Position numbers and translations under genes: made by a program. From Halobacillus shinanisalinarum (lineage in GTDB: Bacteria > Bacillota > Bacilli > Bacillales > Halobacillaceae), in the NCBI RefSeq assembly GCF_022919835.1, contig NZ_CP095074.1, forward strand, positions 3,822,001-3,886,000: a stretch of 64,000 bases of DNA. Direction: 5' to 3'. The notes beneath the pieces are model-generated. The model was not told where the DNA came from. It saw only the letters and a program-made list of their open reading frames with translations, and searched no databases. Numbering within the stretch: position 1 is the stretch's first letter; each line of letters starts with the position of its first letter. Of the stretch, positions 41,184-49,032 are shown piece by piece.

Positions 41184-41315
41184 GGGCTGGGACATAAGTG
41201 AAAAATAACCGGTTATCGTTCAAATCATGAGAATAAAAAACCGCATGAAATCAAGATTTTAAAATCAGATTTCATGCGGTTTATTTATTTTAAAAGAGTA
41301 TTGTCCCAGCCTCTT
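41184..41315. repeat. Nested inverted-repeat element
   Basis: The outer arms GGCTGGGACAT and TTGTCCCAGCC enclose a second, inner inverted repeat: AAACCGCATGAAATC and GATTTCATGCGGTTT. The whole is ~130 bases between a plus and a minus gene, with T-rich outer flanks. The GGCTGGGACA / TGTCCCAGCC ends recall intergenic repeats common in Firmicutes. It would also act as a bidirectional terminator. Confidence 0.7.
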
Positions 41316-41375
41316 TTAGGAAGTTGACTAAGATTACATGGAGGCTTGATCTCTTGTTCTTCTATACTAAAAAAG

Positions 41376-42545
41376 TTATATATTCGCACCCTGTACTTGA
41401 GGTTCCTGCTTCAACAAGGTTGAAATAAACACTACCACGAGCAAGGCTACAATAATATAGAAAAATGAGAGGTTAGGGAAGAGATCTATAAAAATCCCAG
41501 ATAAGAATGGGCCGGCTATACTTCCCAGACTGAACGACATGCCGCACATGATATTCCCAGCTGGAAGCAACTCTCGTGGAAGCAGGTCAGTCATGAACGA
41601 GATTCCCAATGAAAATAGCGAACCTACACATAATCCTCCCAGGGCAAAGGTCGCAAATAACCAGGCAGTAGAGCTTTCGAAAAAAGCCGCAAATAAAAAG
41701 ACGAGCATGCCCCCTGCAACGACAGAAAGAATGACTTTTTTTCTGCCAATTCTATCACTTAGTGCTCCGAGCGGTATTTGTGAAAATAAACTTGCTGCGG
41801 CAAAGGATGGAATAATAAATGACAGTACATTCACATCGTGTCCAATTCTCATCCCATATACAGGGAAAATCCCGTGAAGTGTAGCTTCAAGGAAACCGTA
41901 GGCAAGCGGGGGGAGAAAGGCAACCCAACCTAACTTCAATGCTTGTCTGAATCGTCTTATAGAACTCGTACTGTACACAGCGGCACCGTCGTTTTCAGGC
42001 ATTTCATTACGTACTAACCACATGGTGCTCCAGACAACTAAGCTTAATAATGAAGCCAGAAGGAAAGGTACATATATACTGACAGAGAGTAAGTTCGTCA
42101 TTAAAGGGCCCAACGTGAAACCTAGACTAAAAAATAAACCATAGTATGCGATGCTTCTTCCGCGGGATTCATTAGCAGCAGTTGCTGTAATCCATGTTTG
42201 GGTTCCAAAGTGAAGAATTTGGTCGCCAATGCCGATAAGCATACGTAAAGCAAACCAAAACCATAAAGCTTGCCAAAAAGGAAACAACGCAAGTGAAACA
42301 AAAACGAGAGCTCCGCCAATTAAAATGATTGGCTTATAACCCATTTTTTGGAGCGGCCTCTCCATAAATGGCGATGATAGTAAAATTCCTATGTATAGTC
42401 CTGTAGCATGAAGTCCATTTATAGAAGATGGTACTCCATTTTGTTCAAGGATAACGGCCAACAATGGAAGCAGCATCCCTTGAGAAAACCCGGAAATCGT
42501 TACGAGCCCAATTAGAATCCAAAACCTCGTTTTTGTCGAAACCAC
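41376..42545 (-). CDS. MFS transporter (YfkF-like)
   Basis: This 389-residue major facilitator has 12 predicted helices. The helix 2-3 and 8-9 A-motif loops are FMERPLQKMGYKP (weak) and GALSDRIGRKKV (good). An efflux role is likely. Length and nearby YfkJ/YfkD/YfkH homologues suggest it corresponds to B. subtilis YfkF, an MFS protein of unknown substrate; that link is inference. The start is GTG with AAGGAGGGTGG. Confidence 0.82.
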   Translation of the reverse strand: MVSTKTRFWILIGLVTISGFSQGMLLPLLAVILEQNGVPSSINGLHATGLYIGILLSSPFMERPLQKMGYKPIILIGGALVFVSLALFPFWQALWFWFALRMLIGIGDQILHFGTQTWITATAANESRGRSIAYYGLFFSLGFTLGPLMTNLLSVSIYVPFLLASLLSLVVWSTMWLVRNEMPENDGAAVYSTSSIRRFRQALKLGWVAFLPPLAYGFLEATLHGIFPVYGMRIGHDVNVLSFIIPSFAAASLFSQIPLGALSDRIGRKKVILSVVAGGMLVFLFAAFFESSTAWLFATFALGGLCVGSLFSLGISFMTDLLPRELLPAGNIMCGMSFSLGSIAGPFLSGIFIDLFPNLSFFYIIVALLVVVFISTLLKQEPQVQGANI

Positions 42546-42699
42546 ACTTCCACCCTCCTTATCAGTTTAAGCATCCATATTATAGTAAACGAAATCGAAC
42601 CCCGCAGGCAAGGATATTCTATTTGTTATGTTATTTACTTAGCGAAAACGGTTATTATATAAGTAAGAGAAACAAAAATTGAAAAAGGGGATAGGTACA

Positions 42700-43092
42700 A
42701 TGGAATTTTATATTAAAGGAGAAGGAATTCGTACGTCTTTTGATTACGGGCAGTTAGACATATCTGGAGATGAAGAGTACGGTTTTCGTCCATATCAATT
42801 AATGACAGCATCAATCGCCGGCTGCAGTTTAAGTGTTTACAGGAAAATCCTTGATAAGCAGAGGATCAACTACGAAGATATTATTGTACGAACAGATGTG
42901 GAACGAAAAGCGGAAGAAGCAAATCGCATTGTAAAGATTAAATTGCACTTTGTTGTCAAGGGTTACCATTTAAATCAAGATAAGCTGCTGAAAAACCTAG
43001 ATATATCCAGTAATAATTGTTCTATGGTTCAATCCGTTAAAGACAGTATAGAAATCGAAGAAACGCTTGAGTGTATTCAACTCAGTAGGTGA
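42700..43092 (+). CDS. OsmC family protein
   Basis: This 130-residue OsmC/Ohr-fold protein is linked in the family to thiol-dependent peroxide detoxification. The first conserved Cys is in MTASIAGCSLSVYRKILDK and the second in ISSNNCSMVQSVKDSI. The start is the ATG at 42700, preceded by AAAAAGGGGATAGG; an upstream TTG frame extension to 42679 is unlikely. It has its own promoter region and terminator. Its role is either peroxide reduction or an unassigned OsmC function. Confidence 0.85.
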   Translation: MEFYIKGEGIRTSFDYGQLDISGDEEYGFRPYQLMTASIAGCSLSVYRKILDKQRINYEDIIVRTDVERKAEEANRIVKIKLHFVVKGYHLNQDKLLKNLDISSNNCSMVQSVKDSIEIEETLECIQLSR

Positions 43093-43098
43093 AATAAA

Positions 43099-43138
43099 GG
43101 AGCCTATCCTGACCGAACAGGATGGAGCTCTTTTTGTT
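43099..43138 (+). terminator. Intrinsic terminator after the OsmC gene
   Basis: GGAGCCTATCCTG pairs with CAGGATGGAGCTC (one bulge) and is followed by TTTTTGTTTT. Confidence 0.78.
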
Positions 43139-43140
43139 TT

Positions 43141-43168
43141 ATAGAGGTTGTTCAAAAAGTCACCAAAC
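43141..43168. repeat. Solo left end of the dispersed repeat
   Basis: ATAGAGGTTGTTCAAAAAGT with CACCAAA matches the left end of the dispersed repeat seen at 18085, 35600 and 57905. Pseudogene sequence follows at once. Confidence 0.7.
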
Positions 43169-43371
43169 CAAAGTATTCACTAAATCCCATTGATGGCTTT
43201 TTGGTGGCATTACAGAAAAGATTTGGTTTTTCGTTGACAGCCGCAAAGACAATGACAGAGGTATTTGAATTGATTAAAGCCCTTGGGTTAGGCGGCCCTA
43301 TTCGTCTTGGTACAGTCATTATTCTTGGATGAATCGGACTAACGATCCAATTTTTTTGCTCCAAAATCGAA
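43165..43371 (+). pseudogene. C-terminal remnant of a YczE-like membrane protein
   Basis: The plus frame from 43165 encodes DGFLVALQKRFGFSLTAAKT and LGLGGPIRLGTVIILG, then an in-frame TGA (43330), then IGLTIQFF. These blocks match the end of YczE-type integral membrane proteins (D-x-L-M-x-x-L-x-x-K-x-G-x-S and GGPVxIGT). The first ~150 residues are missing and the left border coincides with a repeat end. This suggests a deletion associated with the repeat. Confidence 0.65.
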
Positions 43372-43461
43372 GTGGATAATGGAAAAAATGATTTCATAAT
43401 GTCGAATAGTTCAGGACCAATTTTCACAAGCTATAGGAAAATGAAAGGTGGTCCACGCAGG

Positions 43462-44259
43462 ATGAAATTCAAGTGGCTGGGACTTATCGTTCTTATTGGT
43501 TTTATCTCACTAGTTCCCACATCCCAAGATACACTAGCTAAAGATAAGGAAAACGGTAAGAACTCTACGATACCGAATCATGTACTAAATATTTCGAAGG
43601 ATAACACGTATCCTAATTCAACAGATGATCAAGAGGTATTAGAGGCTGAAGAATTAACAGATGAGTTGATGGAAGAATCAGAAGTGCGCATAACAAACCC
43701 ACAGCTGATCGAAATTTTAAACGAAACAACGCTTAAGCCTTCTCCTTTTGCGTTAGGTTACCGAGCAGAGATTTTCTTAGGAAGATGGCCTTTAACTTAT
43801 GAGTCAAAAGAGACTAATATTAATTGGGAGTACCAAGAGATCAATGTGAATGAACTAGACAATCATGGTGCCAACCAGCCTGAGAAAATGAACTACAAGC
43901 AAAAGGAAGAAAAGCATATTAAAGGCGGATTGACGTCAAAAATCAGCCATAGTGAGCAAATGATGAAGCTCATTTTATTGGAAGCACAGAAGAACACGAA
44001 GCTTCCGCTGTCTTTTCATACAGTAATTGGAGCTGGTACAAAGCAGAAGAATACTTATTCTGTACCAGTAAATAAAACAGGGCTTCTCCATGCCTATGCT
44101 CCCGCTATTAATGAAAAAGGCGAAGTGGCCTTTGGGGACGTTTATATAAAGCTTAAAGGCTCTAAGAAGAGTTTGGAAATAAAAAATGTCACAAGACAAG
44201 GAATTGGGGCATGGATCCCAATTCAAGACCACGTCGGATTCTCCTTTGAACTAAAATGA
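43462..44259 (+). CDS. yfkD: YfkD family protein
   Basis: This 265-residue exported protein has a signal peptide (residues 1-~27, MKFKWLGLIVLIGFISLVPT). The mature part matches the YfkD family: IPNHVLNISKDNTYPN, ILNETTLKPSPFALGYRAEI, LGRWPLTYESKETNINWEYQ, and the end QGIGAWIPIQDHVGFSF. Function is unknown. An earlier in-frame ATG (43372) lies within the YczE remnant, so I take 43462, which has AAAGGTGG upstream. Confidence 0.9.
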   Translation: MKFKWLGLIVLIGFISLVPTSQDTLAKDKENGKNSTIPNHVLNISKDNTYPNSTDDQEVLEAEELTDELMEESEVRITNPQLIEILNETTLKPSPFALGYRAEIFLGRWPLTYESKETNINWEYQEINVNELDNHGANQPEKMNYKQKEEKHIKGGLTSKISHSEQMMKLILLEAQKNTKLPLSFHTVIGAGTKQKNTYSVPVNKTGLLHAYAPAINEKGEVAFGDVYIKLKGSKKSLEIKNVTRQGIGAWIPIQDHVGFSFELK

Positions 44260-44261
44260 AG

Positions 44262-44291
44262 AGTCCTACTCCTCTTTAGATGAGTAGGACT
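44262..44291. terminator. Terminator between convergent yfkD and the MscS gene
   Basis: AGTCCTACTC and GAGTAGGACT form a perfect 10-bp stem with a 10-nt loop. It overlaps the last codons of the minus-strand gene; the T-run is weak. Confidence 0.55.
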
Positions 44292-45126
44292 GAACTTGAA
44301 CGCGCTGTTCTGCCATAGCAATGTTATGATCGTACATTGTTTCGGCTATGATACGGCGCGTTTCTTTTGATGCCGTCCAGTAAACAAGGTCTTCAACAAC
44401 GCCCGTTACAGTATATTGATAACCATGATAGTTCTCGTTTAATGAAGACATCCCATACACCTGAAAGGGTTCGATCGTTTTTCTTGTGAGATCTCTTTTT
44501 AGGTATATGGCCAGTTCTTCATTTAAACGTTCACAGGCTTCCTCTAACACATTAAACACTGTTCGCGGATCTTCGCGAAAATTTGTCGTAACATTCTCGA
44601 TGACGCGCATATACTCGAAGTTATAATTTTCTATCGTATGAATTTGTCCATTGCTTATCGTTAACAGCTTCCCGCTCCATTCTCTAATTTTGATAAAACG
44701 GAGCCCGATGTCTTCAACGGTACCGTGATGTGTGTTGTTTAGTGTAATATAGTCGCCTTTATGCAGTTGTTCTTCATATAAAAGGAAAAGTCCTGCAAAG
44801 AAATCTTTTATCAAGCTTTGAGCACCGAAGCCAATTATAATTCCAATAATCCCAGCACCGGCGAGAATCCTTCCTATATCTATCCCGAATTCTGATAATA
44901 CAACGATTATAAAACCAATCAGGGCGACATAACTAATAATTGAGTTAATCATAGCTTCGAGCGTCTTTTCTTTCCGTTCCTCGAAAAAGGAAGTGCGGGA
45001 AAAGAACGAGCGAATGATTTTTCGAACAATAATGACACCAATAAATAGGGTGATGGCACTAATAATAATGCGAATTGTTGTACTATTTACTATAAGTTCC
45101 ATAATATTAGTTCCGAATAGTTTCAC
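44266..45126 (-). CDS. MscS-family mechanosensitive channel
   Basis: This 286-residue small-conductance channel protects against hypo-osmotic shock. The pore helix is AGAGIIGIIIGFGAQSLIKD followed by FFAGLFLLYEEQLHKGDYI, the MscS TM3 signature; the beta domain (THHGTVEDIGLRFIKIREW) and a C-terminal alpha/beta domain follow. Three helices are seen (residues ~15-35, ~65-85, ~90-110). B. subtilis YfkC or YkuT are comparable; yfkD being adjacent favours YfkC. The start is GTG with GGAGGC. Confidence 0.9.
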   Translation of the reverse strand: MKLFGTNIMELIVNSTTIRIIISAITLFIGVIIVRKIIRSFFSRTSFFEERKEKTLEAMINSIISYVALIGFIIVVLSEFGIDIGRILAGAGIIGIIIGFGAQSLIKDFFAGLFLLYEEQLHKGDYITLNNTHHGTVEDIGLRFIKIREWSGKLLTISNGQIHTIENYNFEYMRVIENVTTNFREDPRTVFNVLEEACERLNEELAIYLKRDLTRKTIEPFQVYGMSSLNENYHGYQYTVTGVVEDLVYWTASKETRRIIAETMYDHNIAMAEQRVQVQSYSSKEE

Positions 45127-45276
45127 TTGAAAATGCCTCCTGTTCGACTAAACGCTTACTTTTCTAAAAAGTATTATAGCATGTTTAGCTGATAGATCAT
45201 TGATAGACACATCGTACGCTTTGTACTATGATAGGCAAGGCAATGCTAAACCAAACATAGAAGGAGTTTATTAATA

Positions 45277-45423
45277 ATGTCACAGCAAGAGAAATTGAGC
45301 GATCTTAAAGGGCGTTTATCTGCCTTTATGGATCGTGTGGATGAGATGGATCCAAAAGAAACATCTGTAGAGGATATTGATCAGCTTATTAAAATGCTGG
45401 AAGAACTTGAACAAAAAATTTAA
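45277..45423 (+). CDS. Small SE1561-family-like protein
   Basis: This 48-residue acidic, helical protein has an SD (AAGGAG) 9 nt before its ATG. It reads LSDLKGRLSAFMDRVDEMDP, then SVEDIDQLIKMLEELEQKI. The pattern (LKxRL-x-F-x-x-x-I/VDxxDP-x-x-T/S-x-xDIDxLIxMxxxLE) matches the short SE1561 family of Firmicutes as I remember it. The function is unknown. It is a single-gene unit with a likely terminator after it. Confidence 0.75.
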   Translation: MSQQEKLSDLKGRLSAFMDRVDEMDPKETSVEDIDQLIKMLEELEQKI

Positions 45424-45498
45424 TTAATTGAAGTTTTTCTGGCGATGTACATCAGTAGATACATATGTGTCCCATGATCATTAGTCCCGAAAGCCACT

Positions 45499-45531
45499 GC
45501 TCTCATCACAAGATGAGGGTTGATTTTTTGT
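45499..45531 (+). terminator. Intrinsic terminator
   Basis: CTCTCATC and GATGAGGG flank ACAA and are followed by TTGATTTTTTG. Confidence 0.55.
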
Positions 45532-45603
45532 TTATCTTGCTTTATTATGATAAATCGTTAACGTAAAAAAGAGAGAAAGAAAACAGCGTAGAGAGGAGCG
45601 ACC

Positions 45604-46920
45604 ATGATGGCATCAGCTGTTATTGTATCAGTACTCGCTCTAACCATCTTAAGTTTAGTTCGAGTCAATGTAGTTATAGCCATTCTTGCAGCGGGTCTTA
45701 TAGCTGGATTAATGAATGGTGAATCGTTAACCAGTTCTTTAGAAATACTTGTTAACGGTATGGGAGGACAAGCGGGGGTGGCTTTAAGCTATATTTTGCT
45801 TGGCGCATTTGCCATAGCGATTAACTACTCCGGAATCACCAGTATGCTTGTTGGCTATTTACTGCGCGTTCTTAAGGATATGCGTATCTTTACAGTATTA
45901 GTTATCGCGGGAATAGCAAGTTTGTCACAAAATGTGATCCCGGTTCATATTGCTTTCATTCCTATTTTAATACCACCTTTACTTCATATGTTTGATCGAA
46001 TGCAGATTGATCGGCGAGCGGTTGCTACGGCCCTTACATTTGGACTTAAAGCTCCGTATATTATGATCCCGATTGGCTTTGGTTATATTTTTCACCAAAC
46101 GATTCAACAAGCAATGGCATCAAATGGTGTTACCATCACCATTAATACAATCGCGAAATCTTTGTTAATTCCTGGTTTAGGGATGGTGGCTGGTTTGTTA
46201 TTTGCCGTGTTTATTACGTATCGTAAAAAGAAAAAACCACTGCCAATAGACGAACATGAAGAGAAAAGCGATCAGCTATTGCAAAAGTTCACAGCGCAAC
46301 GTTTTGACACGAAACATGGGTTGACCCTTGCTGCTATTATCCTAACGTTATTTATTCAAGCCTACTGGAAAGACCTTGTCTTAGCAGCGTTAGCTGGATT
46401 AGCCTTGATGTTCATCTTTAAAGTCGTTCCCTTTAGAAAAGGTGATCGTGTCGTCAGCGATGGAATAGCAATGATGGGAACCATTGCTTTTGTTATGCTC
46501 GTAGCAGCTGGCTATGCGAATGTATTAACGCAAACCGAATCAGTTTCTGCACTGGTTGATGCAAGTTCGACCTATTTAGGAGATAGTAAAGCGTTAATTG
46601 CCTTTGTATTATTACTTGTTGGTCTGGTCGTGACAATTGGAATTGGTTCCTCTTTTGCCACCGTACCGATTCTTGCCGCATTGTTTGTACCTATTTGCGT
46701 TAGCGCAGGTTTCTCGACCATGGCAATAGCCGCCTTGATAGGAACAGCGGGTGCCCTTGGTGATGCAGGTTCCCCTGCTTCAGACAGTACACTTGGCCCA
46801 ACGTCTGGGTTAAATGCAGACGGTAAGCATAATCATATATGGGATACGTGTGTCCCAACCTTTCTTCATTATAATATCCCGCTATTTATTTTTGGATGGA
46901 TTGCCTCATTGGTGCTTTAA
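45604..46920 (+). CDS. Na+/H+ antiporter-family permease (YuiF type)
   Basis: This 438-residue membrane protein of the ion-transporter superfamily has ~11-12 helices. It resembles B. subtilis YuiF, annotated as a Na+/H+ antiporter-family or amino-acid permease. Landmarks include SLSQNVIPVHIAFIPILIPP near residue 105 and LGDAGSPASDSTLGPTSGLN near residue 390. A cytoplasmic charged loop lies near residue 205-240. Substrate is uncertain: sodium/proton exchange or an amino acid. SD GAGAGGAG upstream of ATG; the gene stands alone. Confidence 0.82.
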   Translation: MMASAVIVSVLALTILSLVRVNVVIAILAAGLIAGLMNGESLTSSLEILVNGMGGQAGVALSYILLGAFAIAINYSGITSMLVGYLLRVLKDMRIFTVLVIAGIASLSQNVIPVHIAFIPILIPPLLHMFDRMQIDRRAVATALTFGLKAPYIMIPIGFGYIFHQTIQQAMASNGVTITINTIAKSLLIPGLGMVAGLLFAVFITYRKKKKPLPIDEHEEKSDQLLQKFTAQRFDTKHGLTLAAIILTLFIQAYWKDLVLAALAGLALMFIFKVVPFRKGDRVVSDGIAMMGTIAFVMLVAAGYANVLTQTESVSALVDASSTYLGDSKALIAFVLLLVGLVVTIGIGSSFATVPILAALFVPICVSAGFSTMAIAALIGTAGALGDAGSPASDSTLGPTSGLNADGKHNHIWDTCVPTFLHYNIPLFIFGWIASLVL

Positions 46921-47001
46921 TTTTGGGCATGATTTCCAACCATTTTTTATCTATAATTGCTTATAACTATCGCATACTAAGAAAAAAAGTGAGTGATCGT
47001 T

Positions 47002-47784
47002 ATGCAACGACGACTATTTACCTTGTTTATAGCTTTTACATTACTTATGGTGCCTATAACCACAGTTTTTGCCGAAGGGTGGGGCTACAAAAAGAGTAAG
47101 GATGGAAAGGCTCCTGACGTAGGAAGCTATGGTCCATTGATTGAGAAGTATGATGGTTTTTACGTTGACCATTCAGACGAAAAAATGATCTATTTAACCT
47201 TCGATAACGGGTATGAACAAGGGCATACAGCGAAAGTGCTTGATGTTTTAAAGGAACAACAAGTTCCTGCTACATTTTTCGTAACAGGTCACTATATCAA
47301 TAGTGCGCCTGAATTAGTGCAAAGAATGGCTAACGAAGGCCATATAATTGGGAATCACTCGTGGAACCATCCCGATTTTACCCAGTTATCTAAACAAGAA
47401 ATGAAGAAGGAGCTTTCTAAGGTGGAGGAAACCGTTTCAGAATTGACAAAGCAAGACACGATGACATATGTTCGTCCGCCAAAAGGTAAGTTTAATGAAC
47501 AAACATTGAAATGGGCGAGAGAGCTTGGCTATATTCATGCCTTTTGGTCGGTTGCTTTTGTAGATTGGGAAACAAACAAGCAAAAAGGGTGGGAATATGC
47601 CTATCAAAGTATCCTTGGTCAAATCCATCCAGGAGCAGTTGTATTATTACACACGGTTTCAAAAGATAACGCCGACGCATTAAACGAATTAATTATACAG
47701 TTGCGAAAAAGAGGATATCATTTTGGAAGCTTAAATGACTTAATGATGAAAAAACTTTTGCCATTCCCCATTATTGGTTTATAG
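47002..47784 (+). CDS. pdaA: N-acetylmuramic acid deacetylase PdaA
   Basis: This polysaccharide deacetylase makes muramic delta-lactam in spore cortex peptidoglycan. A signal peptide (residues 1-~22) precedes the NodB domain: YLTFDNGYEQGHTAKVLDVL (the PdaA type, with DNGYE instead of DDGP), FFVTGHYI, GNHSWNHPDF zinc His motif, and YVRPPKGKFN. Length (~260) equals B. subtilis PdaA. CATACTA at 46973-46979 looks like a SigG -10 element, in line with forespore expression. I take the ATG at 47002 over a GTG at 46993. Confidence 0.92.
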   Translation: MQRRLFTLFIAFTLLMVPITTVFAEGWGYKKSKDGKAPDVGSYGPLIEKYDGFYVDHSDEKMIYLTFDNGYEQGHTAKVLDVLKEQQVPATFFVTGHYINSAPELVQRMANEGHIIGNHSWNHPDFTQLSKQEMKKELSKVEETVSELTKQDTMTYVRPPKGKFNEQTLKWARELGYIHAFWSVAFVDWETNKQKGWEYAYQSILGQIHPGAVVLLHTVSKDNADALNELIIQLRKRGYHFGSLNDLMMKKLLPFPIIGL

Positions 47785-47792
47785 TTTCTGTT

Positions 47793-47829
47793 AAAATGAC
47801 CTGACGAGTTACTAGTCAGGTCATTTTTT
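47793..47829 (+). terminator. Intrinsic terminator of pdaA
   Basis: AAAATGACCTGAC pairs perfectly with GTCAGGTCATTTT and is followed by TTTC. Confidence 0.88.
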
Positions 47830-47991
47830 TCAATTCACTGGTTCGAAAAGGATAATACGTGACTAAAGTCGAATTGAGTTATAGAAGGTCTTTACAGGAT
47901 ATCCGGTTTTTCGTAATCATACATACTCAGGAGCTAGTCAAAGCGTTTTGCCTTTAAACCCATTGTTTTCAATCTTGTAAGGAGGATCAAT

Positions 47992-48861
47992 ATGTGGAAA
48001 ATAGAAGTTGAAGCAGTTAGTATATATGATTTTGATTATACATTAGCGAGATGGTCTATGGATCCGTTAACATCTTTGAATATAAAGGAAAGATGGGTAG
48101 ATGTACCTGTTAAATTAGCAGGTCAGCCGCATGTAGTCCGGGTGATTGGTCGTGGCACGATCGAAAATCCTGTGTTTGAAATCCGAAACGATAGTGAAAA
48201 GAACAAAGAGGGTATAATGAAACACATTTATAGCTTATTTCAATGGGATCGTGATTTAGAGCAGATACATAAGCATTTTTTAAATACAAATTTAAAAGGC
48301 TTATTTGATGAACATCCTGGAACGCCCATTGTGAAGGATTTTCACTTATATGATTGTTTAATGAAGGTGATTATCCACCAGCAGTTAAATATGAAGTTTG
48401 CTTATACGTTAACGAAAAGGTTTGTTGAGCAATTCGGATTTCAAAAGGATGGTGTATGGTTTTATCCACAGCCAGAAATCGTCGCTGACCTAGATTATAA
48501 ACAATTGAGAGAACTGCAGTTTAGTCAAAGAAAAGCAGAATATGTTATAGATACGTCACGTTTAATTACCAATGGAACATTAGATTTAGAGGACCTTGCA
48601 GAACGGTCGAACGAAGAGGTGATGAAAAAACTTATAAAAATTCGAGGCGTCGGTCCATGGACGACAGAAAATTGGTTGATGTTCGGGGTTGGAAGAGAGG
48701 ATTTATTTCCAAGGGCTGATATAGGCATTCAGAATGCATTAAAACGCTATTTTGATCTTGATAAAAAGCCTGATTATGAACAAATGAATGAAAAAAGCAT
48801 CGGCTGGGAACCTTTTAGAAGCTATGCCTCCCTAACTCTTTGGCGAAGTATAGAAGGATGA
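47992..48861 (+). CDS. yfjP: DNA-3-methyladenine glycosylase, AlkA type
   Basis: This HhH-GPD base-excision enzyme removes alkylated purines. The C-terminal part has the helix-hairpin-helix IRGVGPWTTENWLMFGVGRE (residues ~217-236) and catalytic Asp in LFPRADIGIQNA. The region DCLMKVIIHQQLNMKFAYTL is also typical. The N-terminal ~110 residues form the AlkA-type beta domain (VVRVIGRGTIENPVFEIR). Length 289 matches B. subtilis YfjP. SD AAGGAGG upstream. Confidence 0.88.
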   Translation: MWKIEVEAVSIYDFDYTLARWSMDPLTSLNIKERWVDVPVKLAGQPHVVRVIGRGTIENPVFEIRNDSEKNKEGIMKHIYSLFQWDRDLEQIHKHFLNTNLKGLFDEHPGTPIVKDFHLYDCLMKVIIHQQLNMKFAYTLTKRFVEQFGFQKDGVWFYPQPEIVADLDYKQLRELQFSQRKAEYVIDTSRLITNGTLDLEDLAERSNEEVMKKLIKIRGVGPWTTENWLMFGVGREDLFPRADIGIQNALKRYFDLDKKPDYEQMNEKSIGWEPFRSYASLTLWRSIEG

Positions 48862-49032
48862 AATATCATTTGAGGTCATATTTTAGCGCAACAACTCGTA
48901 TGATGTTAAAAAGTTACTCGTCCTTATTTTTTCACATGGAAATTGAATGATGATATTCAAAATTTTACACTAATGCGTTATAATTAAACCCATGTTGGAA
49001 AATATGGATGGTAAAGGAAAGAGGTCTTAATA

